64,000 nucleotides of DNA from Candidatus Borkfalkia ceftriaxoniphila (GTDB lineage: Bacteria; Bacillota; Clostridia; Christensenellales; Borkfalkiaceae), in assembly GCF_004134775.1 (NCBI RefSeq), contig NZ_SDOZ01000005.1, forward strand, positions 1 to 64,000, in the 5' to 3' direction. Under the pieces are notes generated by a model. The model was not told where the DNA came from. It made no database searches and saw nothing but the letters and a program-made list of their open reading frames with translations. Made by a program: the position numbers and the translations under genes. Each line of letters starts with the position of its first letter. Positions within the stretch are counted from its first letter, which is position 1. Positions 25,186 to 33,852 of the stretch are shown here, one piece after another.

Positions 25186-25962
25186 GTGCTCGCGATTGAA
25201 AGAAGAAACAGGATTTTGACGATATTACGGGAAGAAAGGCACGTTGTCGTAAGCGAACTCGCCAAAGTATTCGACGTTTCCGAAGAAACTATTAGGCGCG
25301 ATCTGGATAAACTGGAAAAAGAAGGGCACGTCGTCAAGACGTACGGCGGCGCCGTCATCAGTGAGGGTAGTGAGGCGGAACTTCCCTACGTGATCCGCAA
25401 AAAAGCGAACGTGGAAGCGAAACAAAAGATCGCCGACCTCGCCGCAGATCTCATCATGGACGGCGATACGCTCATACTCGACGCGAGTTCGACCGCCGTA
25501 TTCATTGCGCAGAAGATCAAAAGCAAAAAGGAGATCACGCTCATTACCAATTCCATCGAAGTGCTGATGGAACTTTCCGACGTTACGGGCTGGAAAATTC
25601 TTTCGACGGGCGGAACGCTCAAAGAGCGCTCCTGCGCGTTGGTCGGCAGCGAGGCGGAAGAGAGTTTATCGCGTTTTCACGTGGACAAAGCGTTTATTTC
25701 CTGTAAGGGGGTCGATCCCCGTCACGGGTTCTCAGACAGCAGCGATATGCACGCGGCGGTCAAGCGCAAAATGCTGCAAGCCGCATCGCAGATCTTTTTT
25801 GCGGTCGATTCCTCTAAATTCGATAAAATTTCTTTCACTTCCGTCAGCGGATTTTCGGGCGTGGACGCCGTCATCACCGAGCGCGCACCGGACGCCGCGT
25901 GGAGCGAACTGTTCGCCGCAAACGGCGTGGAATGCCTGTATCCGGAAGGAGTTGAAAAATGA
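25186..25962 (+). CDS. DeoR-family transcriptional regulator
   Basis: 258 aa from the GTG at 25186, placed 7 nt after GGGGAGG; it then reads LAIERRNRILTILREERHVV, the typical DeoR opening. The HTH is VVSELAKVFDVSEETIRRDL, followed by YGGAV and the sugar-phosphate-sensing domain (LILDASSTAVFIAQKI, ITNSIEVL, LSTGGTL, then CKGVDPRHGFSDS). It probably represses the BMC operons through the motif shared by their promoters and is relieved by a pathway sugar phosphate, for example fuculose-1-phosphate. A hairpin (CGCCGC/GCGGCG) lies at 25149-25168. It overlaps parA by 4 bp. Confidence 0.9.
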   Translation: MLAIERRNRILTILREERHVVVSELAKVFDVSEETIRRDLDKLEKEGHVVKTYGGAVISEGSEAELPYVIRKKANVEAKQKIADLAADLIMDGDTLILDASSTAVFIAQKIKSKKEITLITNSIEVLMELSDVTGWKILSTGGTLKERSCALVGSEAEESLSRFHVDKAFISCKGVDPRHGFSDSSDMHAAVKRKMLQAASQIFFAVDSSKFDKISFTSVSGFSGVDAVITERAPDAAWSELFAANGVECLYPEGVEK

Positions 25963-26744
25963 GCAAAACGCGCGTGATCTGTTTCGCCAATAACAAGGGC
26001 GGCAGCGGTAAATCGACCACCTGCTCGAATGTCGGCTATTTTATGGCGGAGGCGGGCAAAAAAGTTTTATTGATCGACGGCGATATGCAGTTGAACCTTT
26101 CGCTTGCCTTTTTTGACGAAGAACGCGTTCTCGAAATCGCGGGCGGCGAAAAAAATCTGTATCAGGCGATCCGCAAACAGGCGGATCTGACCGATTACAC
26201 TTTCCGCACCGACTATGAAAATCTCGATATCATTCCTTCGTCCACATTGATGAGCGCGATCGAATTCGAACTCTTTTCCAAGTGGCAGAGAGAATATATC
26301 TTAAAAAAGAGCCTGGAAAAATTGAAAAATTCGGGCTTGTACGACTACATATTGATTGACTCGCCGCCGACTTTGGGTGGCTGGGTGATGAATATTCTGG
26401 CGGCGTCCGACTATCTCATCATACCCGTAGAGGCGAGCCCCTGGGGGTTGTTCGGGCTTTCTAACATGTTCGAATTTTTGTCCGACGTGAAGGAAGTGGC
26501 TCCCGATCTGACCGTGGCGGGCATTGCCGTTACCAAAGTGGACGGACGCAAAAATTATTTCAAACAGACGATGGAAACTTTAAAGCAACTGCCCGCGCGC
26601 GTGTTCGAAACGTTTATCCATCTGGACAGCAACATCGAATGGGCGCAGGACAACAGTAAACCTGTGGGAAAATACCGCAGAAGTTCGCGCAGCAGCAAGG
26701 AATATCTTGCGCTCGCCGAGGAGGTCTTAAAAGTATGTCGTTAG
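25959..26744 (+). CDS. ParA/MinD-type ATPase, candidate microcompartment positioning protein
   Basis: 261 aa. The deviant Walker A is NNKGGSGKSTT with the signature lysine; LLIDGDMQLNLSL and the Walker B LIDSPPTLGG follow. SKPVGKYRRSSRSSKEY near the end is basic and suits non-specific DNA binding. ParA ATPases form nucleoid-bound gradients that position plasmids, chromosomes or carboxysomes (McdA). The gene is coupled by 4 bp to the BMC regulator and by 10 bp to a ParB-like gene, inside the BMC gene cluster, so it probably spaces the compartments. Chromosomal Soj is less likely: no full ParB or origin genes are near. Confidence 0.85.
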   Translation: MSKTRVICFANNKGGSGKSTTCSNVGYFMAEAGKKVLLIDGDMQLNLSLAFFDEERVLEIAGGEKNLYQAIRKQADLTDYTFRTDYENLDIIPSSTLMSAIEFELFSKWQREYILKKSLEKLKNSGLYDYILIDSPPTLGGWVMNILAASDYLIIPVEASPWGLFGLSNMFEFLSDVKEVAPDLTVAGIAVTKVDGRKNYFKQTMETLKQLPARVFETFIHLDSNIEWAQDNSKPVGKYRRSSRSSKEYLALAEEVLKVCR

Positions 26745-27205
26745 GAAACGCAAGCATCAAGCGCGCCACGGGCGCCATCGGCAAGACGGGTGAAAAGAGC
26801 AAAAAGGCGGCCTTTACCGCCAACCGTTCGCTCATCGAACTGGAAATTTCAAAAATCAAGTTCGAAAGGTCTGCGTACGACCTCGCCGAATTGAAAAAAT
26901 CCGTTAAGAAGTACGGGATCCTGCATCCCGTGTTCGTTCTGCGCGAAGGGGAAGAGTTTATTCTTCTTTCTGGCAAAGCGAGAATGACGGCTGCCGCCGA
27001 ACTGAGAATGGAGAGCGTTCCCGCGGTGGTGCTGGATATGGAAGGCAGCGGCGTTTCTGCCGCCAAAAAAGAACTTCTGCTCAAAAAAGCGGCGCCTGTA
27101 CAGCCGAGCATCTCGGACGAGATCGCCGCGAGCGAAGATATTCACGAAGAAAAATTCAACGCGATCAAAGGGATAGGCTCCGATCTGCCCGAGTACCTCT
27201 TATAA
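26735..27205 (+). CDS. ParB N-terminal-domain-only protein, candidate ParA partner on the microcompartment
   Basis: 156 aa. A basic, low-complexity N-terminus of about 30 residues precedes a ParB/sulfiredoxin-like domain: EISKIKFERSAYDLAELKKS, VKKYGILHPVFVLREGEEF, then LLSGKARMTAAAELRM. The last stands where ParB has its GERR-x-RA CTP-binding motif, here degraded to SGKARMTAA. There is no helix-turn-helix DNA-binding domain and no C-terminal dimer domain; the tail is acidic. It could be an adaptor that links the ParA ATPase to the BMC shell rather than to DNA. Overlap with parA and position in the BMC operon support this; the cargo link is inference. Confidence 0.72.
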   Translation: MSLGNASIKRATGAIGKTGEKSKKAAFTANRSLIELEISKIKFERSAYDLAELKKSVKKYGILHPVFVLREGEEFILLSGKARMTAAAELRMESVPAVVLDMEGSGVSAAKKELLLKKAAPVQPSISDEIAASEDIHEEKFNAIKGIGSDLPEYLL

Positions 27206-27221
27206 CCGATAGGAAGAAAGC

Positions 27222-28367
27222 ATGAAGAGTTTTGACATTAAGACAAAAATCTATTTCGGCGACAATGCGATGGATCGCGTCCGCGAGATTCCGTACAGCC
27301 GGATATTGATCATCACCGATAAATTCTTTTCGGGGAGCAGCATGCTTCGCATCGTAACGCAACCGCTTTCCGAAACCAATAAGGAATTTCGTATATTTAA
27401 CGACGTGGTTCCCGATCCTCCCGTGGAAAAGATCGTAAACGGCGTCAAAGTCGTGCTCGATTATAAACCCGACTGCCTGATCGCGGTAGGGGGCGGCTCG
27501 GTCATCGATTCCGCCAAAGCGATCCGCGAATTTGCCGTAAAGATGGAAACGGGTCTGAATATCGCCCTCATAGCCATACCCACGACGAGCGGTACGGGTT
27601 CGGAAGTCACGGCTTTTTCCGTCATTACCGATACCGCCAATCATATGAAATATCCGCTCGTGTCCGACAGCATGCTGCCCGACGAGGCGATCTTGGACGA
27701 AGAACTCGTAAAAAGCGTTCCCCCGAACGTGACCGCCGATACGGGCATGGACGTTTTGACGCATGCCATCGAAGCATATACGAGCATCAACAACAACGAA
27801 TTTTCCGCGGCGCTTGCCGAAAAATCCGTCGAGATTTGCGGCGCGTTTCTGATGCGCGCCTATCTGGACGGGAACGACTGGCATGCCCGCCGTAAAATGC
27901 ACGTGGCGTCCTGTTTGGCGGGATTGGCTTTCAATTCCGCGTCTTTGGGGCTTAACCACGGCATGGCGCATCAGTTGGGCGCGAATTTCCATATTCCGCA
28001 CGGCCGCGCGAATGCAATGCTTTTGCCGCACGTCATCGAATACAACAGCGGCATCAACGTACATTCGAGAATGCAGAAACAATATCCCAAGCAGGTGGAA
28101 AAATACGTTTCGCTCGCCCGCCTTCTGGGACTTCAGAACTTCAACACGATCACAACGGTGCGCGCGCTCGTCAACTGGGTACAATTTATGGATAAGGAAA
28201 TGAATATTCCTCTGTCTATCTCTCAGATGGGAAACATCACCGAGAGCGAATACCGCGAAAAAATTCCAGCCATGGCGGACGCTGCGCTTGCAGACGCCTG
28301 CACGGCGACCAATCCCAAAGTGCCTACCAAAGCGGACGTCATCGAAATATACGAAGACCTTTGGTAA
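27222..28367 (+). CDS. pduQ: Iron-containing alcohol dehydrogenase (PduQ/FucO type)
   Basis: 381 aa, standard length for group III alcohol dehydrogenases. The NAD motif GGGSVIDSAKAI is near residue 90, TTSGTGSEVT follows, and the iron ligands are D and H within TADTGMDVLTHAIEAY plus LNHGMAHQLGANFHIPHG. It should reduce propionaldehyde to 1-propanol or lactaldehyde to 1,2-propanediol. No N-terminal targeting helix is seen, unlike the zinc-type enzyme, so it may act in the cytosol as the lactaldehyde reductase. It follows the parB-like gene by 16 bp. Confidence 0.88.
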   Translation: MKSFDIKTKIYFGDNAMDRVREIPYSRILIITDKFFSGSSMLRIVTQPLSETNKEFRIFNDVVPDPPVEKIVNGVKVVLDYKPDCLIAVGGGSVIDSAKAIREFAVKMETGLNIALIAIPTTSGTGSEVTAFSVITDTANHMKYPLVSDSMLPDEAILDEELVKSVPPNVTADTGMDVLTHAIEAYTSINNNEFSAALAEKSVEICGAFLMRAYLDGNDWHARRKMHVASCLAGLAFNSASLGLNHGMAHQLGANFHIPHGRANAMLLPHVIEYNSGINVHSRMQKQYPKQVEKYVSLARLLGLQNFNTITTVRALVNWVQFMDKEMNIPLSISQMGNITESEYREKIPAMADAALADACTATNPKVPTKADVIEIYEDLW

Positions 28368-28392
28368 AAGTAAACGTTAAGGAGAGAACGGT

Positions 28393-29850
28393 ATGAAAGT
28401 GTTAGCCTTCGATTTCGGCGCATCCAGCGGAAGGGCGATCCTCGGAGAGTTTGACGGCAAGAAGATCGAACTGAAAGAGATCCATCGCTTTTTGAACGAA
28501 CCCGTGGAGATCAACGGCGCCCTGTATTGGGACATCCTGCGTCTGTATCACGAACTGAAACAGGGCATTTTAAAGGCGGACCGCCTCGGCGGTGCCGACA
28601 GTATGGGCATTGATACCTGGGGCGTGGACATCGGCTTTATCGGCAAAGACGGACAACTTCTTGCGAATCCTTTCCATTACAGAAGCCCGCACACCGAACA
28701 CGCTGTCGAGGAATTGGAAAGCAAGATGAGCCGCGAGGAACTCTTCGCGGAGGCTGGATTGGCTTTTCAAAAGTTCAATACGCTGTGCCAACTCGTCGTC
28801 ATGCAGAAAAACGGCAACGTCGCGTTGGAAAACGCCGAAAGCGCGCTGTTTATTCCCGACTTATTCACTTATTTTCTGACGGGCAAAAAAATCTGCGAGT
28901 TTTCCATTGCTAGTACTTCGCAGTTGATCGTTCCGGGAAAAAATCAGTTCAGCGAAAAAATCTTTCAGACGTTCGGGCTTAAAAATATTTTCCCCGAAAT
29001 CGTATCGCCCGGAAAGATCGTCGGCGACGTCAAAGAAGACGTCAAAAACGAACTGGATCTTCGTCACGATCTGAAAGTCATCGCCACGTGCGGGCATGAC
29101 ACTGCCTCCGCCTACCTCGCCGTTCCCAAGGATAGCGAAAATTCCGTATTTTTATCGAGTGGTACCTGGTCTTTGCTCGGCATGGAACTCGACGAGCCGA
29201 TTTTGAGCAAAGAGGCCATGGATGCAGGCTATACCAACGAGGGCGGGCTGAATAATTCCATTCGTTTTCTGAAAAATATCATGGGACTCTGGATCATCCA
29301 GGAATGCAAACGCACCTGGGATAAAGAGGGCAACGTCATGTCATTTGCCGAGATCGCGGACGGCGCGTCCAAGATCGAACCCTGTAAATTCTTGATCAAT
29401 CCCGATGCGGACGAATTCTATTCGCCGCACGATATGCCCGATAAAATCGTCAATTTCTGCAAAAAGACGGGGGGAAACGTTCCTTCGAATCCTTTCGAGA
29501 TCGCGCGCTGCGTGTACGATTCGCTCGCGCTCGCTTACAAACACAACGTTCTTGCGCTCGAAAAGATCACGGGCAAAAAAGTCGACGTGTTACATATCGT
29601 CGGAGGCGGCAGCAACAATACCATGCTGAACGTCGCGACCGCCAATGCGCTCGGGATCCGCGTGACCGCGGGCCCCGGGGAAGGGACCGCTCTCGGCAAT
29701 ATTTTGTGTCAACTCATTGCACTCGGCAAGGTGAAGGACGCAAAAGAAGCGCGCGAGATCGTCAAAAATTCTACCGAAATCAAAGAGTTTTTGCCTTCCG
29801 ATTGCGCGGTTTATGAAAATGCTTACAAATTGTTTCTTACAATACTCTAA
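28393..29850 (+). CDS. rhaB: FGGY-family rhamnulokinase/L-fuculokinase
   Basis: 485 aa. The FGGY fold begins VLAFDFGASSGRAILGEFDG, with GIDTWGVDIGFI and the phosphate/ATP motifs ATCGHDTASAY, LSSGTWSLLGMEL and VLHIVGGGSNNTMLNVATAN. This spelling is that of the RhaB branch. In fucose-utilising Clostridia, RhaB-like kinases can serve on L-fuculose, and the fucose isomerase and mutarotase here make L-fuculose the likely substrate, giving the aldolase its fuculose-1-phosphate. L-rhamnulose is the alternative. GGAGAG precedes the ATG. It is the last gene before a double terminator. Confidence 0.88.
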   Translation: MKVLAFDFGASSGRAILGEFDGKKIELKEIHRFLNEPVEINGALYWDILRLYHELKQGILKADRLGGADSMGIDTWGVDIGFIGKDGQLLANPFHYRSPHTEHAVEELESKMSREELFAEAGLAFQKFNTLCQLVVMQKNGNVALENAESALFIPDLFTYFLTGKKICEFSIASTSQLIVPGKNQFSEKIFQTFGLKNIFPEIVSPGKIVGDVKEDVKNELDLRHDLKVIATCGHDTASAYLAVPKDSENSVFLSSGTWSLLGMELDEPILSKEAMDAGYTNEGGLNNSIRFLKNIMGLWIIQECKRTWDKEGNVMSFAEIADGASKIEPCKFLINPDADEFYSPHDMPDKIVNFCKKTGGNVPSNPFEIARCVYDSLALAYKHNVLALEKITGKKVDVLHIVGGGSNNTMLNVATANALGIRVTAGPGEGTALGNILCQLIALGKVKDAKEAREIVKNSTEIKEFLPSDCAVYENAYKLFLTIL

Positions 29851-29856
29851 CTGCAA

Positions 29857-29897
29857 AACGAAAGCGGCGGCGCTGTAAAGCGTCCGCCGCTTTCGTT
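29857..29897 (+). terminator. Terminator after the sugar kinase gene
   Basis: AACGAAAGCGGCGG pairs with CCGCCGCTTTCGTT with a short inner stem-loop; it closes the BMC gene series. No long T run follows. Confidence 0.65.
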
Positions 29898-29901
29898 ATA
29901 T

Positions 29902-29934
29902 AAAAAAGGAGCCGTTTTTACGGCTCCTTTTTTA
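29902..29934. terminator. Bidirectional terminator shared with the araC-type gene
   Basis: AAAAAAGGAGCCG, loop TTTTTA, CGGCTCCTTTTTT: perfect stem with A and T runs on both sides, overlapping the stop of the convergent AraC-family gene. Confidence 0.85.
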
Positions 29935-30798
29935 TTTATCGTTTACTTTTTCCTGTTGTCGGTAAGCGTGCGGCGTCATGTTTTCCACGTTTTTAAACGT
30001 TTTGATAAAAGAATTAATCTCCACATATCCTGCGCGTAAGGCAATTTCGCCGATGGGAAGTTCGGTCGTCCTTAACAGTTCTTTGGAAAAATCAATGCGC
30101 TTTTGAATGATATATTTCAAAGGCGAAACGCCACTATATTCCTTGAAAAGGTGCGTCAGATAAAAGCGGCTGATATACAGACTGCTGCAAATGTCGTCTA
30201 TACTTCTGATATCGGCGTAATTTTCGTCGATAAATTTTTTCGCCTGCATATACGATTCGTTGGTCTTGAAATAGTTCTTATCTCCGTAGGCGAGAATGCG
30301 GAGTATATGGCTCAGAATCGCTTTGACAAGGCTGTCGGAAATGTCGTCGTAATAATAGAGTTTTCGTTCGGCTTCCGAAACCAATTGCGAAAAATAAAAT
30401 TCCAGCACGGGCGCCGTATTTCCCGTATGTATGACAGGGGACGCGCTTTTTTCCAAAAGATAATTTTCGGGAAGGTTTTCCAACTTTATCTTATGTACGC
30501 CGAAAAAATAAAAGGACAAATCGTTTCCCGATTCATAATGAACTACATGCGGGTTGTAAACGAGAATATCGCCGGCATTGATCTCTAAATTACTCCCTTG
30601 GAAGTGCACGGTACCGTTCCCCGAACGGACGTAGAGTATTTCGCAAAATTCATGCTCATGAGGCTGTTCGTTCCAGTTTACCGTCCGTTTCAACTCGCCC
30701 GCATATAAAATTTTCGGCCGCAATATCTGCGCGCTGCTCTTGTTGAACATTAGGTGTTTTCTGATTTCGCTGTTCTTACGATGGATCATGTTACTCAT
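29932..30798 (-). CDS. AraC-family transcriptional regulator
   Basis: 288 aa. An N-terminal cupin sugar-sensing domain (QPHEHEFCEILYVRSGNGTV, then INAGDILVYNPHVVHYE) is followed by two helix-turn-helix motifs: RSIDDICSSLYISRFYLTHL and LPIGEIALRAGYVEINSFI, with the C-terminal F-K-x6-TPHAYR signature. It is divergent from the sugar ABC transporter, and three direct repeats lie in the shared region, so it probably activates the transporter when fucose is present. The start at 30798 has only a weak ribosome site; a second ATG three codons later (30789) is possible. Confidence 0.88.
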   Translation of the reverse strand: MSNMIHRKNSEIRKHLMFNKSSAQILRPKILYAGELKRTVNWNEQPHEHEFCEILYVRSGNGTVHFQGSNLEINAGDILVYNPHVVHYESGNDLSFYFFGVHKIKLENLPENYLLEKSASPVIHTGNTAPVLEFYFSQLVSEAERKLYYYDDISDSLVKAILSHILRILAYGDKNYFKTNESYMQAKKFIDENYADIRSIDDICSSLYISRFYLTHLFKEYSGVSPLKYIIQKRIDFSKELLRTTELPIGEIALRAGYVEINSFIKTFKNVENMTPHAYRQQEKVNDK

Positions 30799-30810
30799 GG
30801 AAATATTATA

Positions 30811-30860
30811 TCATATCCTTTTGTTAAAATCTATACTTTTATGAAAAAATCATACTTTTT
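30811..30860. promoter_or_regulatory. Three direct repeats, probable AraC-type operators
   Basis: TCATATCCTTTT (30811), TCTATACTTTT (30830) and TCATACTTTT (30850) recur at 19-20 bp spacing, roughly two helical turns, as AraC-family dimers require. They lie between the araC-type start and the -35 box of the transporter promoter, the usual activator position. Confidence 0.6.
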
Positions 30861-30888
30861 TGCTCTTATTTTTCAGCAAAAACGAGTG

Positions 30889-30917
30889 TTGAAAAGCGGT
30901 ATTTTTTATGATACTAT
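30889..30917 (+). promoter_or_regulatory. Predicted promoter of the sugar ABC transporter operon
   Basis: TTGAAA (30889-30894) and TACTAT (30912-30917) are separated by 17 bp. The weak boxes suit an activator-dependent promoter. Confidence 0.65.
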
Positions 30918-30948
30918 TAAATCAGTAATACAAGGGGTGGAAACAGAG

Positions 30949-32475
30949 ATGGAACAGGAATTTCTTCTTGAAATGAACGGTATCGACAAGCGTTTCCTCG
31001 GCGTTCACGCTCTCAAAGGCGTCAATCTCAATCTGAAAAGAGGAGAGGTATTGGCGCTTGTCGGCGAGAACGGCGCGGGAAAGTCCACGTTGATGAAAGT
31101 CCTGACCGGGATTCATCAGCCGGACGGCGGCTCGATGACGTTCGAAGGGAAACCCTATTCGGTTCGCAATATCCGCGAATCGCTGGAACTGGGTATCGGG
31201 ATGATTCATCAGGAACTGAATATGATGAACCACCTGACGGTAGCGCAAAATATTTTTATCGGTCGGGAAAGCATGGTTGCAGATTTCTGGATCAACGACG
31301 GCGCCATGATCAAAAAGGCGCGCGAACTTTTCGACTATATCGGTATCAATATCGATCCTACTGTAAAACTCGGTTCCCTGACGGTAGGGAAACAGCAGAT
31401 GGTGGAAATTGCAAAAGCAGTATCGCATAATACGAAATTGTTGATATTGGACGAGCCTACGGCGGCGCTTACGCAGTCGGAAATTGAGGAATTGTTCAAG
31501 ATCATGGGCGATCTGAAAGCCAAAGGGATCGGAATGATCTATATTTCTCACCGCATGGACGAGATCAAGCGTATATCCGACAGGGTCACCGTCATGCGTG
31601 ACGGCGAATATGTGGGCACGGAAGATACGGATAAACTCACAAAAGATCAGATCATCCAAATGATGATCGGGCGCGTAGTCTACGAGGATCCCAAACAAAA
31701 GAGCAACGTTGCGGACGATGCCGAGGTGGTGCTGGAAGTCAAAAATCTTTGCAGCGGCAATACCATTAAAAACGTAAGTTTTAAACTGAGAAAAGGTGAG
31801 ATCCTCGGCTTTTCGGGCTTAATGGGAGCGGGAAGGACGGAAGTCGCCCGTGCGGTTTTTGGGGCGGATCCTTTCGACGCCGGCGAGATTTTTATAAAGG
31901 GACAGCGCGTACATATCAAGACGCCCGCCGATGCAGTCAGGCACGGAATCGGTTATCTTTCCGAAGACAGGAAGCGCTACGGTCTGATGCTCATTAAATC
32001 GGTTGCGGAAAACACGGCGCTCGCATCCCTGGACCGCTATATCAAATACGGATTTATCAGCGACAGAAAAATGAAGAATGAGGCGCGTGACATGAACGCG
32101 AAACTGCGCACGAAAACGCCGTCGATGGATCAACTGTTGAAAAATCTTTCAGGCGGCAATCAGCAAAAAGTCATCATTGCCCGCTGGCTGATCAAAAACA
32201 GCGATATTCTGATTTTCGACGAACCGACACGCGGAATCGATGTAGGCGCGAAAAGCGAGATTTACGCTTTGATGTCCGAACTTGCGGCGCAGGGGAAATC
32301 GATCATTATGATTTCTTCGGAACTGGTAGAAATTTTGCGTATGTCCGATCGGGTACTCGTCATGTGCGAAGGCAGAAAAACGGGCGAACTCGATATTTCG
32401 GAAGCCAATCAGGAAAACATCATGCAATTATCGACAATGAGGGAGGAAGTAAGTTATGGCAAAGAAATCAGTTAG
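30949..32475 (+). CDS. Sugar ABC transporter ATPase (RbsA/MglA type, two ABC domains)
   Basis: 508 aa from the ATG at 30949 (AAGGGGTGG upstream); the 65 in-frame codons before it cover the promoter and are not coding. Two ABC modules are present: the first with GENGAGKSTLMKVLTG, a signature LTVGKQQMVEIAKA and LLILDEPTAAL; the second with a degenerate P-loop GLMGAGRTEVARAVFG, LSGGNQQKVIIARW and LIFDEPTRGIDVG. This is the RbsA/MglA arrangement for pentose and hexose uptake. It overlaps the permease gene by 20 bp. L-fucose or a related sugar is the likely cargo from context. Confidence 0.92.
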   Translation: MEQEFLLEMNGIDKRFLGVHALKGVNLNLKRGEVLALVGENGAGKSTLMKVLTGIHQPDGGSMTFEGKPYSVRNIRESLELGIGMIHQELNMMNHLTVAQNIFIGRESMVADFWINDGAMIKKARELFDYIGINIDPTVKLGSLTVGKQQMVEIAKAVSHNTKLLILDEPTAALTQSEIEELFKIMGDLKAKGIGMIYISHRMDEIKRISDRVTVMRDGEYVGTEDTDKLTKDQIIQMMIGRVVYEDPKQKSNVADDAEVVLEVKNLCSGNTIKNVSFKLRKGEILGFSGLMGAGRTEVARAVFGADPFDAGEIFIKGQRVHIKTPADAVRHGIGYLSEDRKRYGLMLIKSVAENTALASLDRYIKYGFISDRKMKNEARDMNAKLRTKTPSMDQLLKNLSGGNQQKVIIARWLIKNSDILIFDEPTRGIDVGAKSEIYALMSELAAQGKSIIMISSELVEILRMSDRVLVMCEGRKTGELDISEANQENIMQLSTMREEVSYGKEIS

Positions 32476-33811
32476 CGAATACACGGTCGCCTTGAACCTG
32501 CGAGGAAGAACCCGCCAGTTCGGGGTAAAATCCGTCAATAATTTGAAATCCAGCGGCAAACAAAGTTTTATGATCATTTTGGTCACGTTGGTGCTCTTTG
32601 CTCTTTTTACGGTTATCAATAGTAGTTATGCAAGCACCGATAATTTGCTTGCGATGGTCAAGTCTTTGGTTCCTTACGCGATTTTAGGTTTAGGCGTAAC
32701 TTTCGTGATTGCCACAGGCGGTATCGATTTGTCCATCGGCACGGTTTTGATTGCCTCGTCGGTGATGGCGGGTACGATCTGCCGCACTACGACTTCCGTC
32801 ACGGCGGCATTGGCGGTAACCATACCGTTAATGGTAATCTTCGGTCTGCTATTCGGTATCTTGAACGGATTTTTGGTAGCTAAATTGAAATTGCCTCCGT
32901 TCATTGCAACGCTTGGTACGATGATGTTATCCCGTGGCGTTTCGGCAGTTTTAGCAAATATCGTCAACAAAACTTCATCCGCAATCAAATATCCGTCTAC
33001 AGGTTGGTTCCAAAGTGTTTTTACAAACTTAAACGGTTTTCCTATCGGTATTATCTGGCTTTTAGCGCTAACCTTGGTGTGTATGTATCTAATGTATAAA
33101 TGCAAGGTCGGAAGATATATTCTTGCAATCGGTAGTAATGAGGAAGCGGCGCGGCTTTCGGGTATTAACGTAGATTTTTATAAAATGATCGCTTATGCGA
33201 TTGCGGGCTTATTTGCCGGTATAGCGGCGCTTTTTTACACGGCGGCAAATCCGTCATTGTCGCTCGCTAGCGGCAACGGTATGGAACTAGATGCGATTGC
33301 AGGCGTCTATATCGGCGGAACGAGTACGACCGGAGGCATCGCTTCCATCGTCGGAACGATCTTCGGCGCGATGATCTTGGTCGTCATTCGTCAAGGTTTA
33401 AATTTCACGTTGGCAGTATTCAACAGCGGTGTCAGTTCTACGTTCATCACCTATGCGGTGACCGGTATCATCGTCGTGTTTGCCGTGTTGATGGATATCT
33501 TCAAAAATAAAGCGGCGAATAAGGTCAAGATCAATGAATCTGCGTCAAAATGCAAATCGAGGTTCCGCGAAGTTGTGGAAGAACTTCGCGTGAAACAAGA
33601 TTACATCTTATCCGATAAACGGCTATCTCCGGAAGATAAAAAATCAAAATGTGCTGCGATCGATGTGCAGATCGCCGAATTGAAAGAAGTTTTCGTAGAG
33701 GAGTATGCAAAGTGCAAGGTAGCGGATCAGGAAAATTCTCAGCGTTTGAAAGAGAGCCGAATGAAAGCAAAGGAGGCTGCGAAAGCGGAAAAATTGAACA
33801 AAATTAAATAA
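32456..33811 (+). CDS. Sugar ABC transporter permease (RbsC type) with long charged C-terminal extension
   Basis: 451 aa, over 100 residues longer than typical RbsC. About ten membrane segments lie between residues 38 and 350, with the family motif VTFVIATGGIDLSIGTVL and GGIASIVGTIFGAMIL. After the last helix (FAVLMDIFKN) comes a soluble tail of about 95 residues rich in K, E, A and C, predicted coiled coil (FREVVEELRVKQDYILSDKR to MKAKEAAKAEKLNKIK). The tail is not part of the standard family and its role is unknown. It follows the ATPase gene by overlap and precedes the binding-protein gene by 41 bp. Confidence 0.9.
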   Translation: MAKKSVSEYTVALNLRGRTRQFGVKSVNNLKSSGKQSFMIILVTLVLFALFTVINSSYASTDNLLAMVKSLVPYAILGLGVTFVIATGGIDLSIGTVLIASSVMAGTICRTTTSVTAALAVTIPLMVIFGLLFGILNGFLVAKLKLPPFIATLGTMMLSRGVSAVLANIVNKTSSAIKYPSTGWFQSVFTNLNGFPIGIIWLLALTLVCMYLMYKCKVGRYILAIGSNEEAARLSGINVDFYKMIAYAIAGLFAGIAALFYTAANPSLSLASGNGMELDAIAGVYIGGTSTTGGIASIVGTIFGAMILVVIRQGLNFTLAVFNSGVSSTFITYAVTGIIVVFAVLMDIFKNKAANKVKINESASKCKSRFREVVEELRVKQDYILSDKRLSPEDKKSKCAAIDVQIAELKEVFVEEYAKCKVADQENSQRLKESRMKAKEAAKAEKLNKIK

Positions 33812-33852
33812 TAACGCGAAAGCGATATTAAAAAATCCTTAAGGAGGAAAAC

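Noticed and set aside
25959..27205. Chromosomal Soj/Spo0J (ParA/ParB) segregation locus
   Set aside because: The ParB-like protein lacks the DNA-binding and dimer domains, no parS-like palindrome or origin gene is near, and the pair is embedded in the BMC operon.
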